DNA of 58,509 bases from Clostridia bacterium (lineage in GTDB: Bacteria; Bacillota; Clostridia; Oscillospirales; CAG-272): positions 1 through 58,509 of the forward strand of contig JAFTIH010000009.1 in assembly GCA_017456985.1 (NCBI GenBank). Reading direction: 5' to 3'. Both the position numbers and the translations under genes were made by a program. This document shows positions 44,011 through 54,800 of this stretch, piece by piece (position 1 is the first letter of the stretch; each line of letters opens with the position of its first letter). Under the pieces are notes generated by a model. That model had not been told where the DNA came from. It worked only from the letters and a program-made list of their open reading frames with translations, and made no database searches.

Positions 44011-44811
44011 ATGATATTCAACGGATACGCCGAGGGGCGGGAGATGCTGGCGGGGGTGACGCTCGTGTCCTGCGGACACGTTTTTGCCAAACCCAACCGT
44101 GAGATCTGCCGACCGCAGGGCAGAGAGGACTGGCTGTTGTTTTACGTGGCAAAGGAAGAGGAAGTGTTTTTGCTTGACGAGGCTATCACGGCAAAGGCGG
44201 GTGCCTTCGTTTTGTTCGCGCCGGGAGAGCGCCAGCATCACGTATATAAAGGAAGCAAAACGGCAGAGTTTTACTACGTGCATTTTAAGGCGGATGCTCT
44301 GCCCTGTGCGCTTGGGCTTGCCACCTCGCACGTCTATCAGCTCACCGAAAAAAAGCAGTACGGAATGCTCTTTGAGGAAATGATCGAGGAGACCATACGG
44401 AAAAAGCCGCACTACGAAACGGTCGTGCTTTCGCAGCTCTTTCAACTTTTCGGGCTCCTTGCGCGCGGGATCGCGCAGGCGTCGGGCAGGGAAGAGGGAA
44501 CGCTTCGCGGCGTGAAGAACGCGATTGGGCATATGAACAAGCATTTTGACAGCAATTTTTCCTTGCAGGATTACGCCGCGCTTTGCCATATGAGCAAATA
44601 TCATTTTTTACGGGTCTTCCGCGAGGTGACGGGAACGACGCCGCTTGCGTATCGCATGGGCATACGCTTGGAGCACGCCAAGGAGCTGCTTTTGCAAGGG
44701 TATTTGTCCGTTTGCGAGATCAGCGAGATGCTGGGCTTCAGCTCTCCCGCGTATTTCAGCGACGTCTTTCGCCGCAGCGTGGGGGTGCCGCCCTCGGAAT
44801 ACGGAAAATGA
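44011..44811 (+). CDS. AraC-family regulator with cupin sensor
   Basis: 266 residues; ATG after GGAGGGGC. Residues 1-110 form a cupin-like sensor (GAFVLFAPGERQHHVY); 168-266 are two HTH motifs (LQDYAALCHMSKYHFLRVF; VCEISEMLGFSSPAYFSDVFRR). Likely regulator of the divergent eda, responding to a sugar acid. Confidence 0.93.
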   Translation: MIFNGYAEGREMLAGVTLVSCGHVFAKPNREICRPQGREDWLLFYVAKEEEVFLLDEAITAKAGAFVLFAPGERQHHVYKGSKTAEFYYVHFKADALPCALGLATSHVYQLTEKKQYGMLFEEMIEETIRKKPHYETVVLSQLFQLFGLLARGIAQASGREEGTLRGVKNAIGHMNKHFDSNFSLQDYAALCHMSKYHFLRVFREVTGTTPLAYRMGIRLEHAKELLLQGYLSVCEISEMLGFSSPAYFSDVFRRSVGVPPSEYGK

Positions 44812-44824
44812 TCCGCACCGAACA

Positions 44825-44858
44825 AAAACCGCCTTGCGCGTACGCGCAAGGCGGTTTT
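44825..44858 (+). terminator. Terminator of the AraC gene
   Basis: Perfect 34-nt palindrome starting AAAACCGCCTTGCGCG. Confidence 0.85.
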
Positions 44859-44899
44859 CTCATAATTGGCAAATAGTATGCCGGAATGAAAAGCTTTGT

Positions 44900-45508
44900 T
44901 TACATTTTTGCGGGTTTTACCATATGTAAGCAGGGCAGAGGATCGTCACCGCCCGAAAAGCCGAGGTATTCTCTCGTGACGGCGAAGCCGCATTTTTCAT
45001 AGGTGTGAATGGCGGCGGCGTTGTCGGCTACGACGTCGAGGTGGATCTCCTTATCGCCGTAGAGAGAAAGTAGATGCGCCATAAATGCAGCCCCGACGCC
45101 CCGTCCGCGATACGCTTCATCCACGCAGATGTTGATGAGGTTGTAGCCCGAAAGACCCGCGTTTTCCTCGGCGAGGGGTCCGAAATACCCCGCCACTACG
45201 CGCGCGACGCCCGCTTTGATGGCGTCGGGCAGGGTCAGTCCCTCGGAAAAGGCGAGCTTTTTGCCGCAGGGAACGACGCACGCGGCGCCCACGATCTTGC
45301 CGTCTGCAAGCGCGACGGAGAGGTGTTCAAGACTGTAAAAATTATCCTTTGCCGCAAGGCACGCCTCAATGAGGCGCACCCAGTCCCCGTCCTCGGGGTC
45401 GGGACACACGACGGGGTAGATATACGGGTCGGTCAGGTGCAGATATTTGGCGATGCGCGCCACGTCGTCGGTGGCGCACGCCTTGCGGAAGGTGCAGTCG
45501 TTTGCCAT
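44900..45508 (-). CDS. GNAT-family N-acetyltransferase
   Basis: 202 residues. The acetyl-CoA loop is RGRGVGAAF near 140, then HLDVVADNAAAIHTYEKCGF (typical GNAT beta6-7). The substrate is unknown. Last gene of a four-gene minus-strand run starting at 46924. Confidence 0.9.
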   Translation of the reverse strand: MANDCTFRKACATDDVARIAKYLHLTDPYIYPVVCPDPEDGDWVRLIEACLAAKDNFYSLEHLSVALADGKIVGAACVVPCGKKLAFSEGLTLPDAIKAGVARVVAGYFGPLAEENAGLSGYNLINICVDEAYRGRGVGAAFMAHLLSLYGDKEIHLDVVADNAAAIHTYEKCGFAVTREYLGFSGGDDPLPCLHMVKPAKM

Positions 45509-45538
45509 AGCGGACCTCTTTTGTTGTTTTCGCTTGGT

Positions 45539-46147
45539 TTAGAGCGCCGCTAAAATGGCGGCGAGAAATTCGTCGTATTCCTCAAATGCGGGCAGATCGG
45601 GGTAATCCTTCTTGATCTGCTCGGTCGAGCGGAAGAGGAAGCCCGCCTTGCTTGCGAGGATCATACCGAGGTCGTTATAGCTGTCGCCTGCCGCGATCGT
45701 TTCAAAGCCCACGGATTGGAGCGCCTTGACGGTGGAGAGCTTGGACTTCTCCACGCGCATACGGAAGCCCGTGATCTCGCCGTCCTCGGCGACCTCGAGG
45801 GTGTTGCAGAAGATGGTGGGATAGCCCAGCTTTGCCATTAAGGGCGCGGCGAACTGGGTGAAGGTGTCGCTGATGATGATGACCTGGGTCTTTGCGCGCA
45901 GCGCGTCGAGGAATTCCTTGGCGCCCGGCATCGGGTCGATCTTGGCGATGGTCGCTTGGATCTCTTTTAACCCCAGCCCGTGCTCCTTGAGGATGGCGAG
46001 GCGGTAGCGCATCAGCTTGTCGTAATCGGGCTCGTCGCGCGTGGTGCGCTTTAATTCGGGAATGCCCGAAGCCTCTGCGAAGGCGATCCAGATCTCGGGC
46101 ACGAGAACGCCTTCAAGGTCAAGACATACGATGTTTAAGTTGCTCAT
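45539..46147 (-). CDS. thrH: ThrH-like HAD phosphatase (phosphoserine phosphatase/homoserine phosphotransferase)
   Basis: 202 residues; ATG at 46147. CLDLEGVLVPE (Asp10, Glu12) has the DxE form typical of ThrH; motif II is ISDTFT and motif III AAGDSYNDLGM. ThrH removes phosphate from phosphoserine and can move it to homoserine. It follows two small genes of unknown function with gaps under 30 nt. Confidence 0.85.
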   Translation of the reverse strand: MSNLNIVCLDLEGVLVPEIWIAFAEASGIPELKRTTRDEPDYDKLMRYRLAILKEHGLGLKEIQATIAKIDPMPGAKEFLDALRAKTQVIIISDTFTQFAAPLMAKLGYPTIFCNTLEVAEDGEITGFRMRVEKSKLSTVKALQSVGFETIAAGDSYNDLGMILASKAGFLFRSTEQIKKDYPDLPAFEEYDEFLAAILAAL

Positions 46148-46175
46148 TTTTAAGGTTCCTTTATTTATAAATTTT

Positions 46176-46604
46176 TTAGTCAAGCATACCGTAATATCGG
46201 CAAAATTCGACACCGAGGCGCGCGCCAAGGTCCTCGCGGATCTCGCGCTCGTACGCCTCGAAGAGCGAGTCCCACCCCACGGTGTAGGGCTCGTCGCTCA
46301 TAAAGCTCGTTTCGTAGGACGCGCCCACGGCGGCGGGGAAGATCTCGTATACCTCGCCCTCGTAGACGAGCTCGATCTTGGCGAGCTTGACGGGGTACAC
46401 CTCGCGGTAGGTCTTTTTATATGCCGCGATCTTTTCCTCCCACGCGCACAAAAACGCCGAGAGTGCGGGGGGAAGGACGGGGTCGCGTGCATCGAAAACG
46501 GGAATTTTTTTAAAGAATTTATACCACGCGGTGCGCCCCGTTTGGTCGCTCGTCCAGCGCGTGTATTCGCCCGCGTTTTCGGGCGCTTCGTAAAGAACGT
46601 TCAT
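46176..46604 (-). CDS. Hypothetical protein of the thrH operon
   Basis: 142 residues, ATG at 46604 after AGAGGGGC, 8 nt behind the preceding gene. Acidic, soluble, no motif recognised; ends EFCRYYGMLD. Confidence 0.7.
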   Translation of the reverse strand: MNVLYEAPENAGEYTRWTSDQTGRTAWYKFFKKIPVFDARDPVLPPALSAFLCAWEEKIAAYKKTYREVYPVKLAKIELVYEGEVYEIFPAAVGASYETSFMSDEPYTVGWDSLFEAYEREIREDLGARLGVEFCRYYGMLD

Positions 46605-46612
46605 TGCCCCTC

Positions 46613-46924
46613 TTACGCGCGCCACGCGCCGTCACCGCAGCCGTTCCAAAAGTATTCAAGAAGGCGTGCCGCGGAGTAGCCCATTTCCGAATAGACGGTT
46701 TCGTAAATGCATTTGAGCTCTTTGAGTCCCCACTTGTCATAGACCTTGTCCCCAAGCTCGTGGAGCATTTCCTTGACGTCGGAGGTTTCCCAGACCTCGT
46801 ATTCGCCGCCCGCGTAGCTTTCGATATGACGGAGTGCTTCGAGCACGATGTCCTCGATCTCGCACCAGTCGTCCTCTGCAAGCGCCTCGTCAACACCCGT
46901 GGAAAGTTCGTAAAGAGTTCTCAT
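46613..46924 (-). CDS. Hypothetical protein heading the thrH operon
   Basis: 103 residues, ATG at 46924 after AAAAGGAG. Acidic helical protein (EDDWCEIEDIVLEALRHIESY); no family recognised. First of four close genes ending with a GNAT acetyltransferase. Confidence 0.7.
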   Translation of the reverse strand: MRTLYELSTGVDEALAEDDWCEIEDIVLEALRHIESYAGGEYEVWETSDVKEMLHELGDKVYDKWGLKELKCIYETVYSEMGYSAARLLEYFWNGCGDGAWRA

Positions 46925-47027
46925 AGAAAATTCTCCTTTTCTCGCGGCTTTGCCGCTTTTTTTCAGTATAGCACAAGAAAACGAAAAATGCAAGAGCCTG
47001 CGCGCGTTCTTTGTCGCGCAAAAGCAA

Positions 47028-47056
47028 AAAAAGGAACGCCCTCGGCGTTCCTTTTT
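47028..47056 (-). terminator. Terminator behind the Gfo/Idh gene
   Basis: AAAAAGGAACGCC, CTC, GGCGTTCCTTTTT. Confidence 0.85.
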
Positions 47057-47091
47057 CCGTTTGTTGCTTTGGTTGCTTCGGTACGGCGGGG

Positions 47092-48141
47092 TCAGAGCGA
47101 CACCCAGCGTTTTTCCTTGGCAGAGAGCAAAAGCGCGTCGAGCACGCGCTGTCCGTCGGCGCCGTCCGCGAGCGTGGGGAAGAGCGCGTCGCGCTTGCCG
47201 AGCAGGTAGTCGGTGAAGGCGCGCTCTTGTGCAAGATAAAACGCCTCGGGAACGGGACGTGTTTCGGCGGTGAGCTTATCCACCGCACCCTCGCCTATGC
47301 AAACGGTGAGCGTTTCGGGGCGATCGAGGTCGAAGGAGATGGAGCCGCGCGTGCCGTAAACGTCGTAGCGGATGGTGTTTTTAAAGCCCGCCGCCGCGCG
47401 CGTGATATGGAAGGAGCCCTGCGCGCCGCACGCAAAGGTGGCGAGGAAGGTGCAGATATCCTCCGTTTCGACGGGACCGACATCGTCGCCCGCAAGCGTC
47501 GGGCGCTCCGTGACGACGATGCCGCGCGTGGCGACCACCTCGGTAACGTTGCCCGCAAGGAGCTGTGCCATATCGATCAGATGCACACCGAGGTCGCCGA
47601 TGACGCCCGACCCCGCGTACTTTTCAACGAAGCGCCATTCAAGGCGTCTGCCCTCCCAAAGCGCGCTGTCCTTGAGGTAGGCGACGTTCAGTCCCACGAT
47701 CTTGCCGAGCGCGCCGCTTTCCACGAGGTGCTTGGCGTAGCGCACGGCGGGCATAAAGCGGTAGGAAAAGCAGGTCATTCCCGTGATACCCGCCTCTTTT
47801 GCCGCCGCAGTGATGCGGGATGCCTCGTCAAAGGAGAGCGCGATGGGCTTTTCCAAATTGATGGGCTTGCCTGCGCAGAGCGCGGCGATGGCGATGGGCG
47901 CGTGCAGGTGGTTGGGGGTGCAGATCTCCACCGCCTCGACCTCGCCGTCCGCGATCAGGTCGCGATAATCCCGATAGCATTTTTCGGCGGGCAGGTGCAA
48001 AAGCGCGTTTTTTTCCTCGATGCGCGCCGCATCGACGTCGCAAATAGCGACGATTTTGGCGTCGGGGCAGGCAAGCAGCTCACGCACGTGCTTGTTTGCG
48101 ATGCCGCCCAGTCCTACGATGCCGATCTTTACCTGTTTCAT
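47092..48141 (-). CDS. Gfo/Idh/MocA-family oxidoreductase
   Basis: 349 residues. Rossmann start IGIVGLGGIANKHV; the catalytic EKPIALSFDEA near 95; DLGVHLIDMAQ near 190. It oxidises or reduces a sugar or cyclitol with NAD(P). The pairing with a ThuA-like protein 27 nt upstream resembles ThuAB, which oxidises trehalose-type disaccharides to 3-keto forms. Confidence 0.92.
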   Translation of the reverse strand: MKQVKIGIVGLGGIANKHVRELLACPDAKIVAICDVDAARIEEKNALLHLPAEKCYRDYRDLIADGEVEAVEICTPNHLHAPIAIAALCAGKPINLEKPIALSFDEASRITAAAKEAGITGMTCFSYRFMPAVRYAKHLVESGALGKIVGLNVAYLKDSALWEGRRLEWRFVEKYAGSGVIGDLGVHLIDMAQLLAGNVTEVVATRGIVVTERPTLAGDDVGPVETEDICTFLATFACGAQGSFHITRAAAGFKNTIRYDVYGTRGSISFDLDRPETLTVCIGEGAVDKLTAETRPVPEAFYLAQERAFTDYLLGKRDALFPTLADGADGQRVLDALLLSAKEKRWVSL

Positions 48142-48168
48142 TCGGTTTTCTCCTTTCGCTTGCTTTCT

Positions 48169-48921
48169 TTACGGATGAAATTCGTCCGAGTGGTCCGCCA
48201 TTGCCACCTTTTCAAGCGGGGTGGGGAAGTGTCCGAGCGTGGGGTGAGGACCGCCCGACGGCTGCGCCCACACGACGGCGTTATACAGCACCCGGCGGAT
48301 ATCCTCGCGGTAGTAAATGGGGTACGCCTCGTGACCCGGGCGGAAATAGAACACCTTGCCAAGACCGCGCCGCCAGCAGCAGCCGCTGCGGAACACCTCG
48401 CCGCCCGAGAACCAGCTCACGAGCACGAGCTCGTCGGGGGTGGGGATCTCAAAGCGCTCGCCGTAGGTCTCCTCGGCGGGAAGCTCCAAATACTCGGGAA
48501 GCCCCTTGGCAATGGGGTGCGCGGGCTCGATGACCCAAAGGCGCTCCTTTTCGTCGTTCTCGCGCCACTTGGAGCGGCAGACGGTACCCATCAGGCGCAC
48601 GAAGGGCTTGCAAAGATGCGCGGAGTGAAGCACGATAAAGCCCATCCCGTCCAGCACGCGGCGCCAAACGCGCTCTGCGATCTCGTCGGGGACCTCGTGA
48701 TGGCGGCAATGCCCCCACCAGATCAGCACGTCCGTTTCGGCAAGCACCGCTTCGGTGAGTCCGCATTCGGGGTCCTCCTGCGTTGCCGTGCGCACGCAAA
48801 CGTCCCCGTGGGCGGCAAGCCCCTCGGCGATGGCGGTGTGGATGCCGTCGGGGTAAACGGCTTTGATCTTTTCCTCGGTCCTCTCGTGTAAAAATTCATT
48901 CCATACGGTTACGCGGATCAT
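48169..48921 (-). CDS. ThuA-like trehalose-utilisation protein
   Basis: 250 residues; ATG at 48921 after GGAGG. Glutaminase-like ThuA fold: VTVWNEF at the start, VLIWWGHCRHHEV near 68, FIVLHSAHLCKPF near 92, VFYFRPGHEAYP near 200. ThuA works with a Gfo/Idh partner (next gene) on 3-keto-disaccharides. Its substrate here is inferred only. Confidence 0.88.
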   Translation of the reverse strand: MIRVTVWNEFLHERTEEKIKAVYPDGIHTAIAEGLAAHGDVCVRTATQEDPECGLTEAVLAETDVLIWWGHCRHHEVPDEIAERVWRRVLDGMGFIVLHSAHLCKPFVRLMGTVCRSKWRENDEKERLWVIEPAHPIAKGLPEYLELPAEETYGERFEIPTPDELVLVSWFSGGEVFRSGCCWRRGLGKVFYFRPGHEAYPIYYREDIRRVLYNAVVWAQPSGGPHPTLGHFPTPLEKVAMADHSDEFHP

Positions 48922-48983
48922 ATCTGATATCCTCCGATCGGTTTTTGGTTGCGGGCGCATTTCCCCGCTATTCCGAGTATAAC

Positions 48984-49016
48984 AAAAAAAGCCCGCTCCG
49001 ACAAGGGACGGAGCGG
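48984..49016 (-). terminator. Terminator of the AraC gene at 49 kb
   Basis: CCGCTCCG / CGGAGCGG followed in the minus direction by GCTTTTTTT. Confidence 0.8.
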
Positions 49017-49075
49017 TACAAAACTTTCACTTTTCGATACTTTTTTGCGAGGCGGGCGGTTGCCCGCATTTGCGG

Positions 49076-49900
49076 TTAAGAAAGAAGCGTCTTGCGATAC
49101 GCCGAGGGTGAGAGCCCCACCTCGCGCTTGAAGGCGCGGCAAAAATAAGAGGGCGACTCAAAGCCCAAGCGCTCGGAGATCTCCTCTACCCCGAGAGCGG
49201 TGTGCGCCAGCATTTCCTTGGCGCGCCCAATGCGGCGCGCGGTGCGGTATGCGGAGGGCGAAACCCCAAAGCAAGCGCGGAAAACACGGCGAAAGTAGGC
49301 GGGCGAAACGGGACAAAGCGCGGCAACCTCGTCAAGAGAGAGCGCCTGCTCGCCGTCCGTTTGCAGATAGCGGATGCCTTTTTCGATACACGCCGCCCCG
49401 CGACGGCGGATGCCGTGGAGCGTTTCGTTCTCCGCGAGCAGAGATAATAGCGTAAAATAGCGGGAGCGCAGAGAAAAATAGGAGCGCTCGGGGCGTTCAA
49501 ACTCGTCCGCAAGCAAGAACAAAAGCTCGGTCACGCGGTGGTCGGAAAGGTCCTTGATGAGCGTCGTGATGCCGTCGTACAGCACCGTCTCTTCGCCGTC
49601 GGCGGCAAGACAAAGCTCTAAAAGCAAGGTGGTGAGCTCGCCCGTGCAGTCCGAAAAGCGGAGCGTGTAACGGCTCCCCTCGGGGATATATACGAGGTCG
49701 CCGCGCGCGGCGCAATGACGCGTCCCATCGGGGGAAAGGAATTCTCCGCTCCCGCCGACAAACCACAAAAACGCGCTTTGCTTGCGCGGTGCATCCATAA
49801 AAAAGACTTGTCCCACCTCCCAGTGCTGGCGCATCACGAAAAGCCGATCGATCGTTACGTCTGCGCGTGTCGAGAGGGACAAAGGAGAGATCGTTTTCAT
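49076..49900 (-). CDS. AraC-family regulator upstream of thuA-like genes
   Basis: 274 residues. An N-terminal cupin sensor is followed by a C-terminal HTH pair (VAALCPVSPAYFRRVFRACFG; VEEISERLGFESPSYFCRAFKREVG) at about 178-272. A terminator separates it from the ThuA/Gfo-Idh pair, which it probably controls. Confidence 0.92.
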   Translation of the reverse strand: MKTISPLSLSTRADVTIDRLFVMRQHWEVGQVFFMDAPRKQSAFLWFVGGSGEFLSPDGTRHCAARGDLVYIPEGSRYTLRFSDCTGELTTLLLELCLAADGEETVLYDGITTLIKDLSDHRVTELLFLLADEFERPERSYFSLRSRYFTLLSLLAENETLHGIRRRGAACIEKGIRYLQTDGEQALSLDEVAALCPVSPAYFRRVFRACFGVSPSAYRTARRIGRAKEMLAHTALGVEEISERLGFESPSYFCRAFKREVGLSPSAYRKTLLS

Positions 49901-49972
49901 AAGTATCCTTCTTTTGGGCGCCGACCAAGCCGACGCCGATGACTTGATAACGGGGGAAAGCGAGATGCCCGT

Positions 49973-50788
49973 TTACCGCAAGCCCTCGTCAAGGCGCGCG
50001 ACGACGGCGGCGATGGCGTGCTCGTCGCAGGACACCGTTTCAAAGCGCGCGGCGGCTTTTGCCGCGGGCGTGGCGTTCTTGACGGCGAAGCTGAGACCCG
50101 CCGCGCGGAGCATCGACACGTCGTTGTCGTAGTCGCCCACGGCGACCACCCGCGTAAGCGGGACGTCTAACATGCTTGCGATGCGTTCGGCTACGGCGCC
50201 CTTGCAAACGCCTTTGGGCAGGATTTCGTAAAACGTTTGCTCCGAGCGCACGAAGTCAAAGCGGGGAGAAAGCGGGTGACGGGCGAGAAAATCCGCGAGC
50301 GCGCGCAGCATGGCGTCCTCGGGATGCACGAAGATCACCTTTAATGTGGGCTCTTCGATCTCCTCGGCGCGGCGCAGGGTATTCGGGAGCCCCGTAAGGC
50401 GGCGGAACGCCACTTGCGCCTCGTTATCATTTTCAAAGTAGATGTTTTTTTCGGTATTGGCTTGTAAACTCACCGTGGGAAACGCCTTGCGCACGGCGGC
50501 AAGAATTTCGAGAAAGGCGGGGTCGAGCTTGGCGCTCCAAAGATATTTTTCCTTCTCGGCATCGTAGATGCCGCCCCCGTTTAGACACCCGTAGGGCGCG
50601 TTGGGGCGCACGGCGGCGACGATGCTCCCCGCCGTCTGCGGCGGTCTGCCCGTGACGACGGTGAAGCGCCCGCCCTCGCTTTTAAAATACTCGATGGCGT
50701 CGAGGTTTTCTTTCGAAATGCTTCGGTCGCTCCCAAGCAGCGTGCCGTCAAGGTCGGTGCAAAAAAGCAGTCCTTCAAATTTTTTCAT
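49973..50788 (-). CDS. Cof-type HAD-IIB hydrolase
   Basis: 271 residues. CTDLDGTLLGSD near 12 (nucleophile), TGRPP, then motif GDYDNDVSML near 218. Typical C2-capped sugar-phosphate or FMN phosphatase. Last gene of the run from the 1002-residue secreted protein. Confidence 0.93.
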   Translation of the reverse strand: MKKFEGLLFCTDLDGTLLGSDRSISKENLDAIEYFKSEGGRFTVVTGRPPQTAGSIVAAVRPNAPYGCLNGGGIYDAEKEKYLWSAKLDPAFLEILAAVRKAFPTVSLQANTEKNIYFENDNEAQVAFRRLTGLPNTLRRAEEIEEPTLKVIFVHPEDAMLRALADFLARHPLSPRFDFVRSEQTFYEILPKGVCKGAVAERIASMLDVPLTRVVAVGDYDNDVSMLRAAGLSFAVKNATPAAKAAARFETVSCDEHAIAAVVARLDEGLR

Positions 50789-50797
50789 TTGCGTCCC

Positions 50798-51847
50798 TTA
50801 CCTCGTCGTTCTTTTCTTTTCAGCCGCCGCCGCAAAAAGCGCGGCGAGGGGCTCGTTCCCGCCCGCTTTTGCCATCCGCTCCAACGAAAGAAGCGCACGG
50901 CGCGAGGGGTTTGCCCTCTCGACGATCCGTGTCGCGCGCTCGGCGTCCAGCGCGAGGATCTCCTTTTCGAGTTTTTCGCTGTTACGAAGGATAAAAGCCA
51001 GATAATCGGCGGCGACGGTGCCACAGTACAGTGCGGGGTGCAGTAAAAATCCGCGCGCAAGCGAGAAGGGATGGGCAAGCTCGGGGAGCTTGACGTCCTC
51101 GATCTTCTTGGGGTAGGCGATGGCGGGAACGACGAAGCATTCGTTGCCGTTGTAGCAGTCGTAGTCGTCGTTGTCCGTGACGTGGACGTAATAGCTGAAC
51201 ACCTCTTGTCCCATCTCGTCTAAACTCTTTGGCAGGACGATCCATTCAAGCTCGCGGCACTCGCGGAACGCCTCGTGCCAGATGCGCTTGACCCCCTCCG
51301 CGATCGTGACGCGCTTTAAGGCGTAGCAGCCCGAAAAGGTGTAGCGCCCGATGCTCTCGGGTCCCGACGGAATGACGATCTCTTCAAGAGAGATGCATCG
51401 CGAAAAGGCGCATTCGTCGATATAGCGCAGCCCCTCGGGAAGGGAAACGTGCCGCAGGGCGGTACACCCCGAGAAGGCGTTACCAAGAAAGGTGACGGTG
51501 TCGGGAATTTCGATTTGGGTGAGCGCGTTACAGTTCTCAAATGCAAAGGAGCCGATGGTGGTCAGCCCGCGCGAGAGGGTGACGCGCGCAAGCGACTTGC
51601 ACCCGTCAAACGCGCGGCTTTCGATGCGCGTAACGCTTGCGGGGACGTCGATTTCTTCCAGTGCGGTACAGCCCTTGAAGGCGCCCGTATTGATCTTCGT
51701 GACGCCCTTGGGGATCGCGACGCGCTTTACGTGCGTGTTGCGCACGAAGGCTTCTTCTCCGATCTCCTTGACCCCCTCGGGGATGACGACGTGCTCGTCG
51801 CACCCGTCTGCGTCAAGAAGGACGCCTTTTTTGATGGTAAACTCCAT
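50798..51847 (-). CDS. LRR_5 repeat protein without signal
   Basis: 349 residues. Nine or so LRR_5 units from residue 17 to 220, then a helical C-terminal domain (LPELAHPFSLARGFLLHPALYCG...). No signal or lipobox. Its ATG shares one base with the stop codon of the upstream gene (TAATG), so translation is coupled to a secreted protein although this product stays inside. Confidence 0.8.
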   Translation of the reverse strand: MEFTIKKGVLLDADGCDEHVVIPEGVKEIGEEAFVRNTHVKRVAIPKGVTKINTGAFKGCTALEEIDVPASVTRIESRAFDGCKSLARVTLSRGLTTIGSFAFENCNALTQIEIPDTVTFLGNAFSGCTALRHVSLPEGLRYIDECAFSRCISLEEIVIPSGPESIGRYTFSGCYALKRVTIAEGVKRIWHEAFRECRELEWIVLPKSLDEMGQEVFSYYVHVTDNDDYDCYNGNECFVVPAIAYPKKIEDVKLPELAHPFSLARGFLLHPALYCGTVAADYLAFILRNSEKLEKEILALDAERATRIVERANPSRRALLSLERMAKAGGNEPLAALFAAAAEKKRTTR

Positions 51848-54800
51848 TATGATTTTTCTTCTTTCTTCGAGGATTTCTTTTTGTGTGCGACGGTGACGCC
51901 TATGCCCGCGCCCGCGAGGGCGACGGCGCCGCCTGCCGCGCCGAGGATGGCACCGATGGGGGCGCCCCCGTCGGGCTCGGGATCGCTGTTTCCGCCGCCC
52001 GAGGCGGTTAACTCGCTTTGTAAAGCCGAAAGACGCGCGCTCAGCGCATCCACGCCGCTTTGCGTGACGGGACCCGTGCGCGGGAACGCCGCCGCTTCGG
52101 AAAGGAGTGCCGCGACGGCGGATTTCTGCTCGTCCGTGGCGCCCGAAAGGTCACACGCCGAGAGCGCGGCGTGGGCGGCGTCAAGCGCGGTAAAGTCGAT
52201 GCCCGTAGGGTTGAGTGCGCGGATCCTATCCATTAAGAATACCGCCGCCACGGTAATGGCGTTTTGCGGCATATCCGCGTCGCGCAGAGCTGCGGAGCCG
52301 CGGTAAAATTCCTCTGCCGCCGCCCAGCTTTCGGGAGAATAATGTGCCGCCGTCAGCGATTCAAAGAGGGTAAGTGCCGCGATTAACTCCGTGCGGTCGG
52401 GCTCGTGCAGGATCTGCACCGTTGCGCGCAGTGCGAGGTTGTTGGGGTTCGCAAGGGGGGCGTCGCTCGGAATGACGGGGTAGCCCTTGACGGTGTATGC
52501 GCCGCCGTCCCCGGTGTCGATGCCGTCAAGCTCCCACGCAAGCGGATATTCGAGGGTGGTTCCCGCGCCGTCCGTGACGGGGGCAGAGGCGGGAAGCAGC
52601 GCTAAAATCTCGGCGTGCGTCGTGTTCTTCTTTACGGTGACCGTGGGAAGAGGACTTGTAATTTTGGTTACGGCACTCTGGATGGCGGTCGCACCGTGTG
52701 CAAGCGGCGCATAGGCGGCGCGCGTTACCGTGACGAGGGCGCGCCCCTCGGTATAGACGCCGACGTAGCCGTCGAGCGCAAAGTCGTCGGACGTTCCTTC
52801 GTAAAGAAGCTGTCCGTTGCCCTCTACGCGCAGGTAGTTGCCCGTATGGATGACGGCGAGCGTGAAGTCTGCCGACACGTCTGTTGCGACGCCCGTGCCG
52901 TCAAGCGAGAGCCATCTGCCGTTCCGCGCGACCGTGAGCATTCCGCGCTTGGTTAAACAAACGGAAAGCACCTCGCCCGCCGTTTCTGCGGAGCGGACGG
53001 TGATGCCCGCCATCGCGTTTATGGGGGAGCCCTCCGCAAAGCGAAGCGTGCTTTCCATATACACGCCCCGATAGACGCGCGACGCGTCCACGTAATAATT
53101 CGATACGGCGCTCGTTACGCTTGTAAGGGAAAGCTGATCGCCCGTCACCGTCCACGCGCCGCGGGAGGCGGTCGTATCGGCACGGTACAGATCCGTTCCT
53201 TGGAACGAGCCTGCGGGAATGGCGTTGATGATATAAGTTTCCGTGCAAACGGGGCTGATAGCGTTGCCCTTTACGCTCACGGCGCGGAGCGTGTGATAAG
53301 CGATCTCGCCCGCCTTGCCGAGCGTGATGGGCGCGGTGTAGCGCGTTGCATTTTTGGTGGGATAGGTACCGTCCAGCGTGTAATAGATCTCCGTTCCCTC
53401 TGCCGCCTCAATGCCCACCATGATGGGTGCGGTATAGGAGCCGCCCACGGTATCAAAGGTGGGTGCGGTGACGGTGACGGTCTCGCTCACGTTGCCCGAG
53501 ATGCGGTAGAGCTTGCCCTCGCCAATGGCGAAATCGGCGGTCAGCGTGCCGCCCGAAATATCCACGGGGACGTATTCGCCCGTGTGGGGATCGAGATATT
53601 CAAGTCCCGTCACGCCCGAGGACAGATCCACGAGAAAGGACTGCGTTTTGCCTGCGTCGAGGGACTTGTTGAAGAGCATCACGTGCGGGGCGCCGCCGTC
53701 CTTTGCTTCCATATAGCTGATGACGAATTGTGTGCGGTCGGTGGGTGCGATAAAGTAGCCTGCGGGCAGATATTCGACCCCCGCGATCGCCTCGTCGGTG
53801 TGATACGCGTGGACGGTGTCAAGGTTCATTAAGGCGTGTGAAAGACCGCGCACCTCCCAGTTGAGCTCGCCCCACGCATCGAAAAGCGCTTGGTCGTGGA
53901 TCTCGCCGTCGCGGTAGATGAGACTTTCGGAAAAGCCCTCTCCCTCCTCGTCCGAGGAGCCGGGGCAGACGAGGCAGAACCAGGAGAGTGCCTTGAAGCC
54001 GTAGGCGAGATAGGCGTAAACGTTCCAGCGCATCTCGTCAATGTTCGGCATACGCATTCCCATCCAACGGGTCGATTGCGGGAAGGCGTGCGTTTTAAGC
54101 TTGCCGTTTTCGTATGCAACGGAGCGAATGATCTCCATATCCGCAAAGATGCCGAGGTTGTCGCCCGATTCCTTGAAGGGGTAAAAGTCGTGGGAAAGAT
54201 ATTCAATGTTTTCCGCGCCCGAGAGCGAAACGTAGCGCTCTACGTGCTCGCGGTAGGTGCCGCCAAGGCGCACCTCCCCCGCGTAGCTGGGGTAAAGATT
54301 CGTCCAGGGATAGCGCGTTGCGTCTGCCGCATGGTAGGCGCGCGTTACGTTCCCGATCTCGGGAAGCGCCTCGCCCGTGGGCTCGTCGGCAACGTAGTAG
54401 CCGATGCAGTGCGCGAGGTCCTTCGCGACGGCAGCGCCGGGCGCGACGGAGGAAACGTCGCGCGAGCCGTTCATTAAGTACACCATATTGCGCTTGGCGT
54501 ACTGCGCTTCCACGTTTTCCCAGTGCGCCGCGTCAAAGGTCAAGGGCGCGCCGAAGGAGGCGGGAAAGATATTAAAATTGATGCCCGATGCCGCCATTTG
54601 GTCGAGCTGTTTCTCGTAGCTGTCCTTTCCAAAGGAATAAAAGGACACCCAAGAGCCGATGAGCAGATCGTCCGTCGTGACGTCGTCCTTCTTCAAATGC
54701 TCGCGGTACGCCGCCCGCTTTGCTTCGTAATCAGCTTCGGCGGCGCGCTCGCGCGCGAGTGCGGCAAAGGGAAATACGGAAACGATGGACATAAGCAACC